A stretch of 64,000 nucleotides of DNA from Sphingomonadaceae bacterium (GTDB lineage Bacteria > Pseudomonadota > Alphaproteobacteria > Sphingomonadales > Sphingomonadaceae): contig CANJUF010000005.1 in NCBI GenBank assembly GCA_947477745.1, positions 62,001 to 126,000 of the forward strand. Direction: 5' to 3'. The notes beneath the pieces are model-generated. The model ran no database searches and was not told the DNA's origin. It saw nothing but the letters and a program-made list of their open reading frames with translations. Positions 42,664 to 50,662 of this stretch are shown one piece after another; the first letter of the stretch is position 1; each line of letters opens with the position of its first letter. Made by a program: the position numbers and the translations under genes.

Positions 42664-43650
42664 TCAAGCCCGCTTCATCGGTAGCATCAGCGAGGCGGTG
42701 GTGCCCACGCCTTGCCTGCTGGTAATGTCGAACCGGCCGCGGTGCCGCTCGACGATATGCTTGACGATCGACAGGCCGAGCCCGGTCCCTCCCGCCGCGC
42801 GGCTGCGGCTGGTATCGGCGCGGTAGAACCGCTCGGTCAGGCGCGGGAGGTGTTCAGGCGCGATTCCGTCGCCCTCGTCGCTGACCGCCACCAGCACCCA
42901 GCCGGTAGCGGTCGCCTCGACCGTTACCTGCACCGTGCCGCCCTCCCGGCCGTACTTTCGGGCGTTGTCGATGAGGTTGTGCAGCACCTGGGCCAACTGC
43001 GCGCGGTCGCCCCGGATCGGCGCGCTTTCGCAATTGGCGGAAACCTGAAGATTTTCACCCGCCGAAAACTCGCCGGCGGTCTGCTTCACCAAGGCGACCA
43101 GATCGATCGTATCGCCCGGCACTTCGTGCTTGTTCGCCTCGATCCGCGAAAGGCTCATCAGGTCGGAGACCAGCGCCTGCATGCGCATCGCCTCGTGCCG
43201 AATGGTCTCGAGGAACCTTTCGCGCGTGGCTTCGTCGCCTCCCGCCTTGGGATTCATCAGGGTTTCGACATAGCCCAGGATCGTGGCCAGCGGCGTGCGC
43301 AGTTCGTGGCTGGCATTGGCGACGAAATCGGCATGGGCGCGCGCGACGCTGGTCTGCACCGAGCGGTCATAAAGGCACACGAAGCGGTCGCCGCCTTCGA
43401 GGATCACCGAATCGACATCCCAGACACTGCCGCCCACCGAAAGACCCGGCGCCTTGGCGACCCCGCCGCTGTCGCCCAGAATCAGCTCGACGGCACCGGG
43501 ATTGCGGATCGCGATTCGCACGTCCTGGCCGACGATATGCCCACCAAGCAAGGCCCGGGCAGCCAGGTTGGCAAATGTCACCACACCGCTGCTGACGATC
43601 AGCGCCGGGGTCTGGAGATGCTCGAGCAGCTCGGTTCCAAGGGTAGTCAT
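42664..43650 (-). CDS. phoR: Phosphate regulon sensor kinase PhoR, without transmembrane segments
   Basis: 328 aa. A PAS-like domain (residues about 8-98) is followed by the H-box ADFVANASHELRTPL (H115), the N-box LHNLIDNARKYG, the G1 box VSDEGDGIAPEH and G2 GGTGLGLSIVKHI. Standard PhoR has one or two N-terminal membrane helices; none is visible here. The upstream DNA belongs to a divergent gene promoter, so there is no room for a lost exon-like extension. It is therefore predicted to be cytosolic, sensing through PAS and PhoU. First gene of the phosphate cluster. Confidence 0.9.
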   Translation of the reverse strand: MTTLGTELLEHLQTPALIVSSGVVTFANLAARALLGGHIVGQDVRIAIRNPGAVELILGDSGGVAKAPGLSVGGSVWDVDSVILEGGDRFVCLYDRSVQTSVARAHADFVANASHELRTPLATILGYVETLMNPKAGGDEATRERFLETIRHEAMRMQALVSDLMSLSRIEANKHEVPGDTIDLVALVKQTAGEFSAGENLQVSANCESAPIRGDRAQLAQVLHNLIDNARKYGREGGTVQVTVEATATGWVLVAVSDEGDGIAPEHLPRLTERFYRADTSRSRAAGGTGLGLSIVKHIVERHRGRFDITSRQGVGTTASLMLPMKRA

Positions 43651-43831
43651 GGTCGCGCCATAGACGATGACACAGGGATGCGAAAGACGCGGCGGCAGGA
43701 TGCACCCGCCCCGACCGATGAAACTGGCGCTGGGCCGCGCCGACTGTTACGCTGCATTTGCGAACAGATCGGCGATGTCCCGGAGTAGCCATGCGAAGCA
43801 CCCCCGCTTTCCCTCGTAAATTGGCAGTACG

Positions 43832-46603
43832 ATGACCACGATCGCCGATCTCGAGGCCCGGCTTGCCGAATTGCACATACAGACCGCGCAGACGCCGCTG
43901 TTCAACCCGGTGTTCCAGCTCGGCATGGAATTGTCGCGCAGCCTCGAGGCTGGCACGATCACGCTCGACACCTTTGAAGGGCTGGTCGCCGAACTCGAAT
44001 GCGAAGGGCTCCGCGCCCGCGCCGCCCGCTTGCGGCGCCTCGTCGGGCCGATGGCGCCGGGCGAGAACGCGGCCAGGCTGCGCGCGCTGGCGGTCGAGGA
44101 GGATTTCTCCGAATTTGCCGCGCGCTGGCAGCGTCCGCTTGCGCACGTGGTGTTCACCGCGCACCCGACCTTCCTTCTTACAAGGGCGCAGTCGGCATCG
44201 GTGGCGGAGGCGGCGAGCACTGGCGACCTGTCGCCCGAAATGGTCTGCGCCGTGCCTGCCGGGCGCGACACGATCACGCTCGACTATGAGCACGACGCCG
44301 CGCTGGCTGCGCTCGCCCGCGCACAGGATGCGCGCGACACGGTGGCGGATACACTTTTCCAGCTTGCGGCCGAGCGCTGGCCCAGGAAGTGGAAAGCGCT
44401 CCAGCCCATGCCGGTACGGCTCGCGACCTGGGTCGGCTATGACATGGACGGGCGCACCGATATCAGCTGGTCGACCTCGATCCGCTATCGCCTGTCGGAA
44501 AAGGCGATGCGGCTCGAACGCTATGCGGCGTCGCTGCGCGAAGTGATGCCCGAAATGGCCGAGAGGCTGGAACGGGCGGCAGCATTCAGCAGCGACATGG
44601 CCGCGCGCTTCGCAGCTGACCTGGGCAATCCAGCGGACCTTTCAGGCACGGCCAACGCGCTCACCGCAGATCACCCTGACAGGTTGGTCAGCCTGACCGA
44701 GACGATCGCGGCGCTCGAAGCCGAGGCGCAAAGCGCCGATGCCGACACCGCGCGCAAGCTGCTCGTCGTGGCAGCCGCGATGCGCGCCGACGGGCTCGGC
44801 ATGGGCTGGATCCATTTCCGCGTGAACAGCTCGCAACTCCAGAACGCGATCCGCCGCCGTATCGACCCCGAAGGCAAGCTCAACCTTGCGAGCCAGGCGG
44901 CGCTGGTAAAGATGCGCGAGCTGCTCGCCGCCGCCAAACCGCTGCGCTCCAACTTCGCAGCCTTGGCGATCGAAAACAGCACCGCCGTGCGCCAGTTCCT
45001 CGCCATGGCGCAAATCCTGCACCATATCGACGCCGACGCCCCGGTGCGCATGCTCATCGCCGAATGCGAACAGCCGACCACCGTGCTCGCCGCGCTCTAT
45101 TTTGCGAAGATGTTCGGGATCGACGACAAGGTCGATGTCTCGCCGCTGTTCGAGACCGAAAGCGCGCTAGAACATGGCGGGCGCTTCCTCGATGCACTGC
45201 TCGCCGAGCCGGCATACCGCGAATATGCGGCAAAGCGCGGGCGAGTCTGCGTGCAGACCGGCTTTTCGGATGCCGGGCGTTTTGTCGGCCAGCTTCCCGC
45301 CGCGCTCGCCATCGAGCGGCTGCAAGGCCGCCTTGCCGAGGCAATGGTGGCCAATGGCCTCACCGGGGTGGCCGCGCTGATCTTCAACACTCACGGCGAA
45401 TCGATGGGCCGCGGCGCGCACCCTTCCAACTTTGCCGACCGGGTCGCCTGGCCGATGTCGCCGTGGGCGCGGCGGCGCTTCGTGCGCGCCGGCATCAGGC
45501 TTGAACCAGAGATCAGCTTCCAGGGCGGCGACGGCTATCTGTTCTTCGGCTCGCCCGAACTGGCGCTGGCGACGCTGACCCGCTTTGCCGAAAACCCGCC
45601 GTGGCATGCCGACCCCGATGCGCCGACCGATCCGTTCTACCGGCGCACCGACATCAGCCTCGATTTCTACCGCGCGATTCGCCGGGTGCAGTCGGAATAT
45701 CTCGCCAGCCGCACCTATGCCCGCGCGATCAACGCCTTTGGCCTGGGCCTCTTGGGCGATACCGGCAGCCGCAAGTCGCGCCGCCAGTCCGACCTTGCCT
45801 CGGACCGCGAGATGAGCCTGCGCCAGATCCGCGCCATTCCGCACAACGCGATCCTCCAGCAGCTTGGTTACCCGGTCAATGTCATCGCCGGGATCGGTCC
45901 GGCCTCCGAAGGCAACCGCGAGGATGTCGCGCAATTGCTGCGCGACAGCGACCGCGGCGGCCAGCTGGTGCGGCTGGTGCGCGCCGCCAATGCGCTCGCC
46001 AGCATCAAGACCGTGGCCGCCTTCGGCGAACTGTTCAATTCGGCCTACTGGGCGAGCCGGCCCTATCGCGGCGACGAGCAGCACATTGCCGAAGCGTGCC
46101 AGGCGCTTGCCGAAATGCTCAACCGGGACGACCGCACCGGCGTGTTCCGGCGTCTTGCTTCGCGCCTCAGGGTCGATTCGCTCAAGCTGCACGCGCTGCT
46201 TCAGCTCATTCCCGACGACGGCCCGCGCGAAGGGCGCGAGGAAACCCGGCGCAGCCTGGGCGTACTGCAATCGCTGCGCCTCGCCCTGCTCAAGCACATG
46301 TTCCTGCGCGCGGTCTCGGTTCCGCCGTTCAGCCGCGCCAACGACATCAGCCGCGAAGACGTGCTGGAAATGGTGTTCACGCTGCGGATCGACGATGCGC
46401 TGGCGCAGCTCCGCCGCGCCTTTCCCACGCATTTTCCGTCTATCGCCGACTTTTCGGTGGAAGAGCCCAGCGACTATCCCGATGAAGGCGCGACCGGCTA
46501 TAACGAGCTGCACCGCAATTTCATCGATCCGATCGAGCGCGCTCACGGCCTGTCGCTGCGCATCGCCACGGCCATCGCCAACGAGTTTGGCGCGCACGGC
46601 TAA
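43832..46603 (+). CDS. Phosphoenolpyruvate-carboxylase-like protein with altered active site
   Basis: 923 aa, the usual length of bacterial PEP carboxylase, and alignable along its length. VVFTAHPTF (H111) corresponds to V-x-T-A-H-P-T-E. GFSDAGRFVG corresponds to G-Y-S-D-S-x-K-D-A-G but lacks the Lys. LIFNTHGESMGRGAHP corresponds to L-F-H-G-R-G-G-x-x-G-R-G-G-x-P, but the catalytic Arg is His521 and the glycine loop is broken. The C-terminal Q-N-T-G is missing; the protein ends NEFGAHG. It is probably an active-site-remodelled homologue rather than anaplerotic PEPC. Divergent from phoR, with 181 bases between starts. Confidence 0.8.
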   Translation: MTTIADLEARLAELHIQTAQTPLFNPVFQLGMELSRSLEAGTITLDTFEGLVAELECEGLRARAARLRRLVGPMAPGENAARLRALAVEEDFSEFAARWQRPLAHVVFTAHPTFLLTRAQSASVAEAASTGDLSPEMVCAVPAGRDTITLDYEHDAALAALARAQDARDTVADTLFQLAAERWPRKWKALQPMPVRLATWVGYDMDGRTDISWSTSIRYRLSEKAMRLERYAASLREVMPEMAERLERAAAFSSDMAARFAADLGNPADLSGTANALTADHPDRLVSLTETIAALEAEAQSADADTARKLLVVAAAMRADGLGMGWIHFRVNSSQLQNAIRRRIDPEGKLNLASQAALVKMRELLAAAKPLRSNFAALAIENSTAVRQFLAMAQILHHIDADAPVRMLIAECEQPTTVLAALYFAKMFGIDDKVDVSPLFETESALEHGGRFLDALLAEPAYREYAAKRGRVCVQTGFSDAGRFVGQLPAALAIERLQGRLAEAMVANGLTGVAALIFNTHGESMGRGAHPSNFADRVAWPMSPWARRRFVRAGIRLEPEISFQGGDGYLFFGSPELALATLTRFAENPPWHADPDAPTDPFYRRTDISLDFYRAIRRVQSEYLASRTYARAINAFGLGLLGDTGSRKSRRQSDLASDREMSLRQIRAIPHNAILQQLGYPVNVIAGIGPASEGNREDVAQLLRDSDRGGQLVRLVRAANALASIKTVAAFGELFNSAYWASRPYRGDEQHIAEACQALAEMLNRDDRTGVFRRLASRLRVDSLKLHALLQLIPDDGPREGREETRRSLGVLQSLRLALLKHMFLRAVSVPPFSRANDISREDVLEMVFTLRIDDALAQLRRAFPTHFPSIADFSVEEPSDYPDEGATGYNELHRNFIDPIERAHGLSLRIATAIANEFGAHG

Positions 46604-46731
46604 GGCGCAGCTTTTCCGTCACGTTAACCTTCGCGCGGGCATGGTCCCTGCGCGGGACGAGCCGCGTCTGTCCACTGGCGCGCAAAGTCGATTTGCGCGA
46701 TAAGTTGCGGCGAGAAGGAAAGCACGGGACG

Positions 46732-47373
46732 ATGAACGCGATTTCCAGGGGACAGATGCTGCTTGGCGCGGCTTTCCTCGGTCTTACCGGGGTCGCAGGC
46801 GCGATCCTGCTGGCGGACGAGCGTACCGCCGCGCCCGGGATAGCCGAAGCGCGGCCTGCGCTCGTCAAGGCGGCTGCCAAGCCCACGCCCAAGAAGCCCG
46901 TCGACAAACGCTTCGTCATCAAGCGCGTGTTACCGATCGACGGCCCGATCAAATACGGCGAATGGCACTGGAACGAGGAAGGCGCGCCCAAAGATGGCCC
47001 GATCGTCATTACCGTCGATCTTGACGCCCGCGTGCTCTCGATCTTCCGATCAGGCTATGAAATCGGCGCGACCGCCGTGCTGCTCGGCACCGACGAAAAG
47101 CCGACTCCGCTCGGCGTATTCCCGATCATCCAGAAGAAGCGGCACCACGTTTCCAACCTCTATGACGCTGAAATGCCTTACATGCAGCGGCTGACCGATG
47201 ACGGAATCACGCTTCACGCCTCGAAAGTGGAATGGGGCTATGCGAGCCACGGATGCATCGGAATGCCCGAATCGTTTGCCGCCAAAGTCTTCGCTACCAC
47301 CCACCTTGGCGACCGGGTGTTCATCACGCGGGGCAAAATGGTCAAAACCGGTGACTCTCTTGTCGAATCGTGA
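46732..47373 (+). CDS. L,D-transpeptidase (YkuD domain)
   Basis: 213 aa from the ATG at 46732. An N-terminal hydrophobic anchor (MLLGAAFLGLTGVAGAILLA) is followed by a Lys/Pro-rich linker, then a YkuD domain with IVITVDLDARVLSIFRSG, a GTDEKPTPLGVFPI segment, H162 in LHASK, and the catalytic ASHGCIGMP (C175). The residue after C-I, usually Arg or Asn, is Gly177. It would cross-link peptidoglycan or attach proteins to it at the periplasmic face. It is followed by a hairpin and a family A repeat. Confidence 0.88.
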   Translation: MNAISRGQMLLGAAFLGLTGVAGAILLADERTAAPGIAEARPALVKAAAKPTPKKPVDKRFVIKRVLPIDGPIKYGEWHWNEEGAPKDGPIVITVDLDARVLSIFRSGYEIGATAVLLGTDEKPTPLGVFPIIQKKRHHVSNLYDAEMPYMQRLTDDGITLHASKVEWGYASHGCIGMPESFAAKVFATTHLGDRVFITRGKMVKTGDSLVES

Positions 47374-47442
47374 TAGCCAATCGCTTCGGCTGTCTATACA
47401 GCTTACATTAATCCCGGCCCCCTTGACCTGATCGGGATTCAG

Positions 47443-47460
47443 TTCGGCTTGCCAGCCGAA
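47443..47460. terminator. Small hairpin after the L,D-transpeptidase gene
   Basis: ttcggct / agccgaa with loop tgcc, 70 bases past the stop. No T-run; weak. Confidence 0.35.
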
Positions 47461-47470
47461 TTGTCCGGGG

Positions 47471-47511
47471 GAAGCAATCCAGGGTAATTACGGGCCACCC
47501 TGGATTGCTTC
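47471..47511. repeat. Interspersed repeat, family A copy 2
   Basis: Perfect 15-base arms gaagcaatccagggt and accctggattgcttc around an 11-base loop. The arm contains gaagcaatccaggg, also found in the copy at 11113-11195. It lies in the convergent gap between the L,D-transpeptidase and tilS. Confidence 0.8.
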
Positions 47512-47541
47512 GCCCACCGGGTTTCCCGTAGTTTCAGACAG

Positions 47542-47563
47542 TTGAGCCGATAAACCGGCTCAA
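47542..47563 (-). terminator. Hairpin overlapping the tilS stop codon
   Basis: ttgagccg / cggctcaa with a 6-base loop; the tilS stop triplet lies in one arm. Possible terminator for the leftward transcript. Confidence 0.45.
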
Positions 47564-48564
47564 TTCCGGCGTTTTACGGGCGACCTTGAAAAGGCCCAGC
47601 CATCGCGTTCGGGGCGCGCTACCAGCGTTCCGATCGAGGCTGGACTGCCCGATTCCAGAGAATCGAACAGCCGTGCGATCCGCCCGCCGCGCGATTCTTC
47701 GCCGTCCAGTTCGCGAACGATTCGCGCAATCACGCGCAGCCCCACCGCCCTCGGCGCGCGCGGCCGGTACACCAGTCCGAACGGTTGCGGGCGCACCGCT
47801 TCACGCCATTCGCGCTGCGCCGCCCATTCGAGCGCTTGATCGGCATCGGCAAGATGCGCCGCGCTTTGCGCCAAGGCCGCCGTATCGAGCCATTCCGCAC
47901 CGCCAAGCGCCTTGCGCAGCCTCGCGCGGTCGAACCGGTCGTCGATATTGCTGGGATCGGCCACTGCGTTCAGGCCAGCCGCCTCGACGATCCGCTCAAG
48001 TTCCAGCCGCCGCCAGCCGAGCAAGGGCCGCACCAGCAGGAGTTCGCTCCCGGAAACCAGCCCGCGCTCACGCACCCCTGCGAGGCCCGCCACGCCGCTG
48101 GCGCGGTTAAGCCGCAGCAGCAGCGTCTCGGCCTGATCGTCGGCATGATGCGCGCTCGCCAGCGCGGCAAGGCCAAGCTCCGCCGCCCATTCGGCCAACG
48201 CCCGGTAGCGCGCCGCGCGCGCCTGCGCCTGCACGTTGCCCTGCTCGACTGTGACCGGCAGCACGGCATGTTCCACATCAATCGCTGCGCACAGATCGGC
48301 GACGAAGCGCGCCTCATCGGCGCTTTCGGCGCGCAGGCCATGATCGACCGTCGCCGCTGCGATCCTGCCCGGCATGGCTGCGGCAGCGAGCAGCAGCAGC
48401 GCGCAGCTATCCGGCCCGCCGCTTACTGCGATGCCGAGCCGCGCTTCGCCGCGCGCCGCGCCCTCGGGCCAGACCCGCGCCAGATCGGCGGCGAAACGGC
48501 TGACCGCCTCGCTGTCAGCAGGCGGCAGGTCAGGTCGGACAGGAAAGGCCCCGGCGGGTGTCAT
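47560..48564 (-). CDS. tilS: tRNA(Ile)-lysidine synthetase TilS
   Basis: 334 aa from the ATG at 48564. The PP-loop ATP site is GIAVSGGPDSCALLLLA (SGGPDS at residues 48-53). TVDHGLRAESADEARFV and LASAHHADDQAETLLLRLNRASG (in pieces) are the family's next motifs, and NIDDRFDRARLR is also conserved. It modifies C34 of the AUA-reading tRNA-Ile, an essential step. The start lies 35 bases inside the end of the cpoB gene, so the pair is co-translated. The protein is short at the C terminus, as in many alphaproteobacteria. Confidence 0.94.
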   Translation of the reverse strand: MTPAGAFPVRPDLPPADSEAVSRFAADLARVWPEGAARGEARLGIAVSGGPDSCALLLLAAAAMPGRIAAATVDHGLRAESADEARFVADLCAAIDVEHAVLPVTVEQGNVQAQARAARYRALAEWAAELGLAALASAHHADDQAETLLLRLNRASGVAGLAGVRERGLVSGSELLLVRPLLGWRRLELERIVEAAGLNAVADPSNIDDRFDRARLRKALGGAEWLDTAALAQSAAHLADADQALEWAAQREWREAVRPQPFGLVYRPRAPRAVGLRVIARIVRELDGEESRGGRIARLFDSLESGSPASIGTLVARPERDGWAFSRSPVKRRN

Positions 48565-49540
48565 CGTACTGGCCCTTGAGCCGGCCGGCGGCTTCCGCCG
48601 CATAGGTCTCGCCAAATTCGGCGAGCGCGATGCAGGCGCGCTTGTCGTCCTTCAGCCGCTTCATCGCCACCGCCAGCGAGAGCAGACTGTCAGGCGCGCG
48701 CGCGCCGCGCTTGTCGCTCTGGTAATTCTCAAGGAACCACTTGGCCGCCTCGGCGGGCTGCCCGTCATCCAGATACGCCCGGCCCAGCAGGTTGCGGCCA
48801 AATGTCACCCGCGAATGGCGCGGATATTTGTCGATGAACATCTTCAGCTGCTGGCGCGCCTCGGGATAGAACTTCGCCTCCCACAGACGGTAGCCATAGG
48901 AATATTCGTCGTCCGCCGGATCGTTGGTCTGCGGCTTCTCGATCGCGCGCACGGCGGCGACGCGGCTCGCCGGGGGAGCCGCAGCTGCGGCGGGCGTGAC
49001 AGCAGGCTTGGGCGCGGCGACAACCGCGGCAGGCGTAACCGCCGGGGCCGAAGTGCTGGCCGCCGCAGGCGCAGCGACAGTAGCCGCCGGGGCGGTGATC
49101 GCGGCAACCGCATTGGCAGGAGCGTCACCGGCAGCGGGAGCCGCCGCTGGCGAAGCCGACGGCCTGACGATCCCGGCGCGCGCTTCGAGCACGGCGATGC
49201 GATTGGAACCTTCCTCGACCTGGCCGGTAAGCCGCGCGAGCTGAGCCTCGATCGCGTCCATGCGGGTGAGGATGTCGGTCACGGCCGAAGTCGTAGGCGC
49301 GGTGGCTGCGCCGGTTCCGGCGGTGGCTCCAGTCGTGACCTCGGGCTTGAAGAACTTGTCATCGCCGCCGGGAAAGATCTTGCGCTGCAAGGCCCGGATT
49401 TCGGATTCGATCTTGCGCAGCCGCACTTCCTCGCCCGCATCCTGCGCGATCACCGCGCTGGCCGAACTCGCCAGCAGTGCGGCCATCATGAGCAGCGAAG
49501 CCGGGCGCCTGCGCCCCGTCCGCCTGGTCCTAGCCCACAT
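48530..49540 (-). CDS. cpoB: Tol-Pal associated periplasmic protein CpoB/YbgF
   Basis: 336 aa from the ATG at 49540 (GAGGAGA upstream). Signal peptide MWARTRRTGRRRPASLLMMAALLASSASAVIAQ in pieces, then a coiled coil (EEVRLRKIESEIRALQRKIF), a long Ala/Pro-rich linker, and C-terminal TPR-like helices (YSYGYRLWEAKFYPEARQQL, RVTFGRNLLGRAYLDDGQPAEAAKWFLENY in pieces). This is the YbgF layout: trimerising coiled coil plus TPR, coordinating outer-membrane constriction and peptidoglycan synthesis. The tol-pal genes themselves are not here; the link to tilS is common in sphingomonads. Confidence 0.88.
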   Translation of the reverse strand: MWARTRRTGRRRPASLLMMAALLASSASAVIAQDAGEEVRLRKIESEIRALQRKIFPGGDDKFFKPEVTTGATAGTGAATAPTTSAVTDILTRMDAIEAQLARLTGQVEEGSNRIAVLEARAGIVRPSASPAAAPAAGDAPANAVAAITAPAATVAAPAAASTSAPAVTPAAVVAAPKPAVTPAAAAAPPASRVAAVRAIEKPQTNDPADDEYSYGYRLWEAKFYPEARQQLKMFIDKYPRHSRVTFGRNLLGRAYLDDGQPAEAAKWFLENYQSDKRGARAPDSLLSLAVAMKRLKDDKRACIALAEFGETYAAEAAGRLKGQYDDTRRGLSCPT

Positions 49541-49646
49541 CGTTCCCGGTCTCCTCACCTGCTTGCGCACCCCGAATGCCATGGCAAGCCATTACCTGCG
49601 ATGAACCGGCGCAGACTTGCCCAAGCGGGCCTTGCCTGTCGAGATT

Positions 49647-49850
49647 TCACCTGTCCGAAACGGTGGAAGTTTCGCGCGGCGATGCGCTTGGCGAAGGCGT
49701 TGCAGGGGTCGCCGCCGAGGCAGGCGAGGCCGTCAGACTGGCCGGGTCGAGCGACACTTCGCGCAAAATCTCTTGCTCGGGCCGCAGCGGGCCGATCACC
49801 CGGGTGCCGATAGTCACGCGCAGGACATCGGGCCGCGCCGTGGAAGCACC
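49647..49850 (-). other. Out-of-frame C-terminal tail of rodZ
   Basis: Directly after the point where the rodZ frame goes off, another minus-strand frame continues with [20 protein letters not shown] and PLRPEQEILREVSLDPASL, the expected end of the RodZ C-terminal (DUF4115-like) domain, stopping at 49647 after a Ser/Pro/Thr-rich tail. The frames meet in the short GC repeat at about 49848-49855. Confidence 0.75.
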
Positions 49851-50512
49851 GCGCCTTTCGCGGCGGCAGGGACAATGTAGTTCTCGTTGAGTGCCATTTC
49901 CTTCTGGAACAACTGCTCGCCCGCAGCGTCGCTGACCTTTACCCACACCCCATCCTCTAGCGCGGTGAGGCGTACCGCCCCGCTGGCGGATACCGGCGCG
50001 GCCCGGCCTGGCTTGGCCGGGGCAGCCTGCGCCGAGGAAGCCGCAGCTCGCGGTTCGTCCGTGGCAAGATCGGGCATCGAACCGGCGGGCGAAAGATAGC
50101 TGCGCCAGAACACGAACAGCAGCGCGAACACCAGGATCGCGCCGCCGCCCGCCATCCAGGCCAGCGACGAGGAGGGCACCCGCGCGGGATCCCCCGGCTC
50201 GAAGTTATCGCCGCGCTGGGGCCGGGGATAGAGTTCCTCCTGCCGGGCAATCTCTTCCCGAACGCTATTGGCGATAGACTCTTCGTTGAGACCCAATGCG
50301 CGCGCATAGGAGCGGCTGAACCCGACGGCATAAGTGCGGCTGGCAAGCTGCGAATAGCGGTCTTCCTCGATGGCCTCGAGGTGCCGACGAGAGACGCGTG
50401 TCCTGGCGGAGATTTCTTCGATCCCAAGCCCGGCGGCGAGCCGCGCTTCGCGCAGCCGTGCGCCCGCCGTCAACAGCGGAAGCGCGCCTTCCTGGTCATG
50501 GTCTTGCGCCAT
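49814..50512 (-). CDS. rodZ: RodZ-like cytoskeletal helix-turn-helix protein, apparently frameshifted
   Basis: 232 aa as read. The N-terminal HTH (GIEEISARTRVSRRHLEAIE, then FSRSYARALGL) is followed by a Pro/Arg-rich juxtamembrane region, a single transmembrane helix (MAGGGAILVFALLFVFW), a linker and the start of the periplasmic beta domain (VWVKVSDAAGEQLFQKEMAL). After NYIVPAAAKG the frame turns to the non-homologous AVLPRRGPMSCA and stops, while the correct continuation lies in another frame. RodZ links MreB to the wall-synthesis machinery; loss of this C-terminal part may be tolerated. A sequencing or assembly error is possible. Confidence 0.85.
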   Translation of the reverse strand: MAQDHDQEGALPLLTAGARLREARLAAGLGIEEISARTRVSRRHLEAIEEDRYSQLASRTYAVGFSRSYARALGLNEESIANSVREEIARQEELYPRPQRGDNFEPGDPARVPSSSLAWMAGGGAILVFALLFVFWRSYLSPAGSMPDLATDEPRAAASSAQAAPAKPGRAAPVSASGAVRLTALEDGVWVKVSDAAGEQLFQKEMALNENYIVPAAAKGAVLPRRGPMSCA

Positions 50513-50662
50513 TCCACTCCAAAACTACAATTGCCTGACCCACCCGGCTTCACATGACGTTGCATCTGCGCAAATGTCAAATCGACCTTAACCACGTTAG
50601 CTTTGCACGCCAGCACCGGAGGCAGCTTTGCGATACAGCGTTGCTGAGCATCGCCGGTTCGA

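Noticed and set aside
43651..43831. A Pho box in the spacer between phoR and the PEPC-like gene.
   Set aside because: Only one TGTCAT-like half-site is visible near 43667, with no second half at the right spacing.
45167..46597. A 476-codon open frame opposite the PEPC-like gene.
   Set aside because: Shadow frame; the plus-strand protein aligns to a family over its whole length.
48374..49813. A 479-codon open frame opposite tilS and cpoB.
   Set aside because: It crosses two well-supported minus-strand genes and is Arg/Gly/Ser low complexity.
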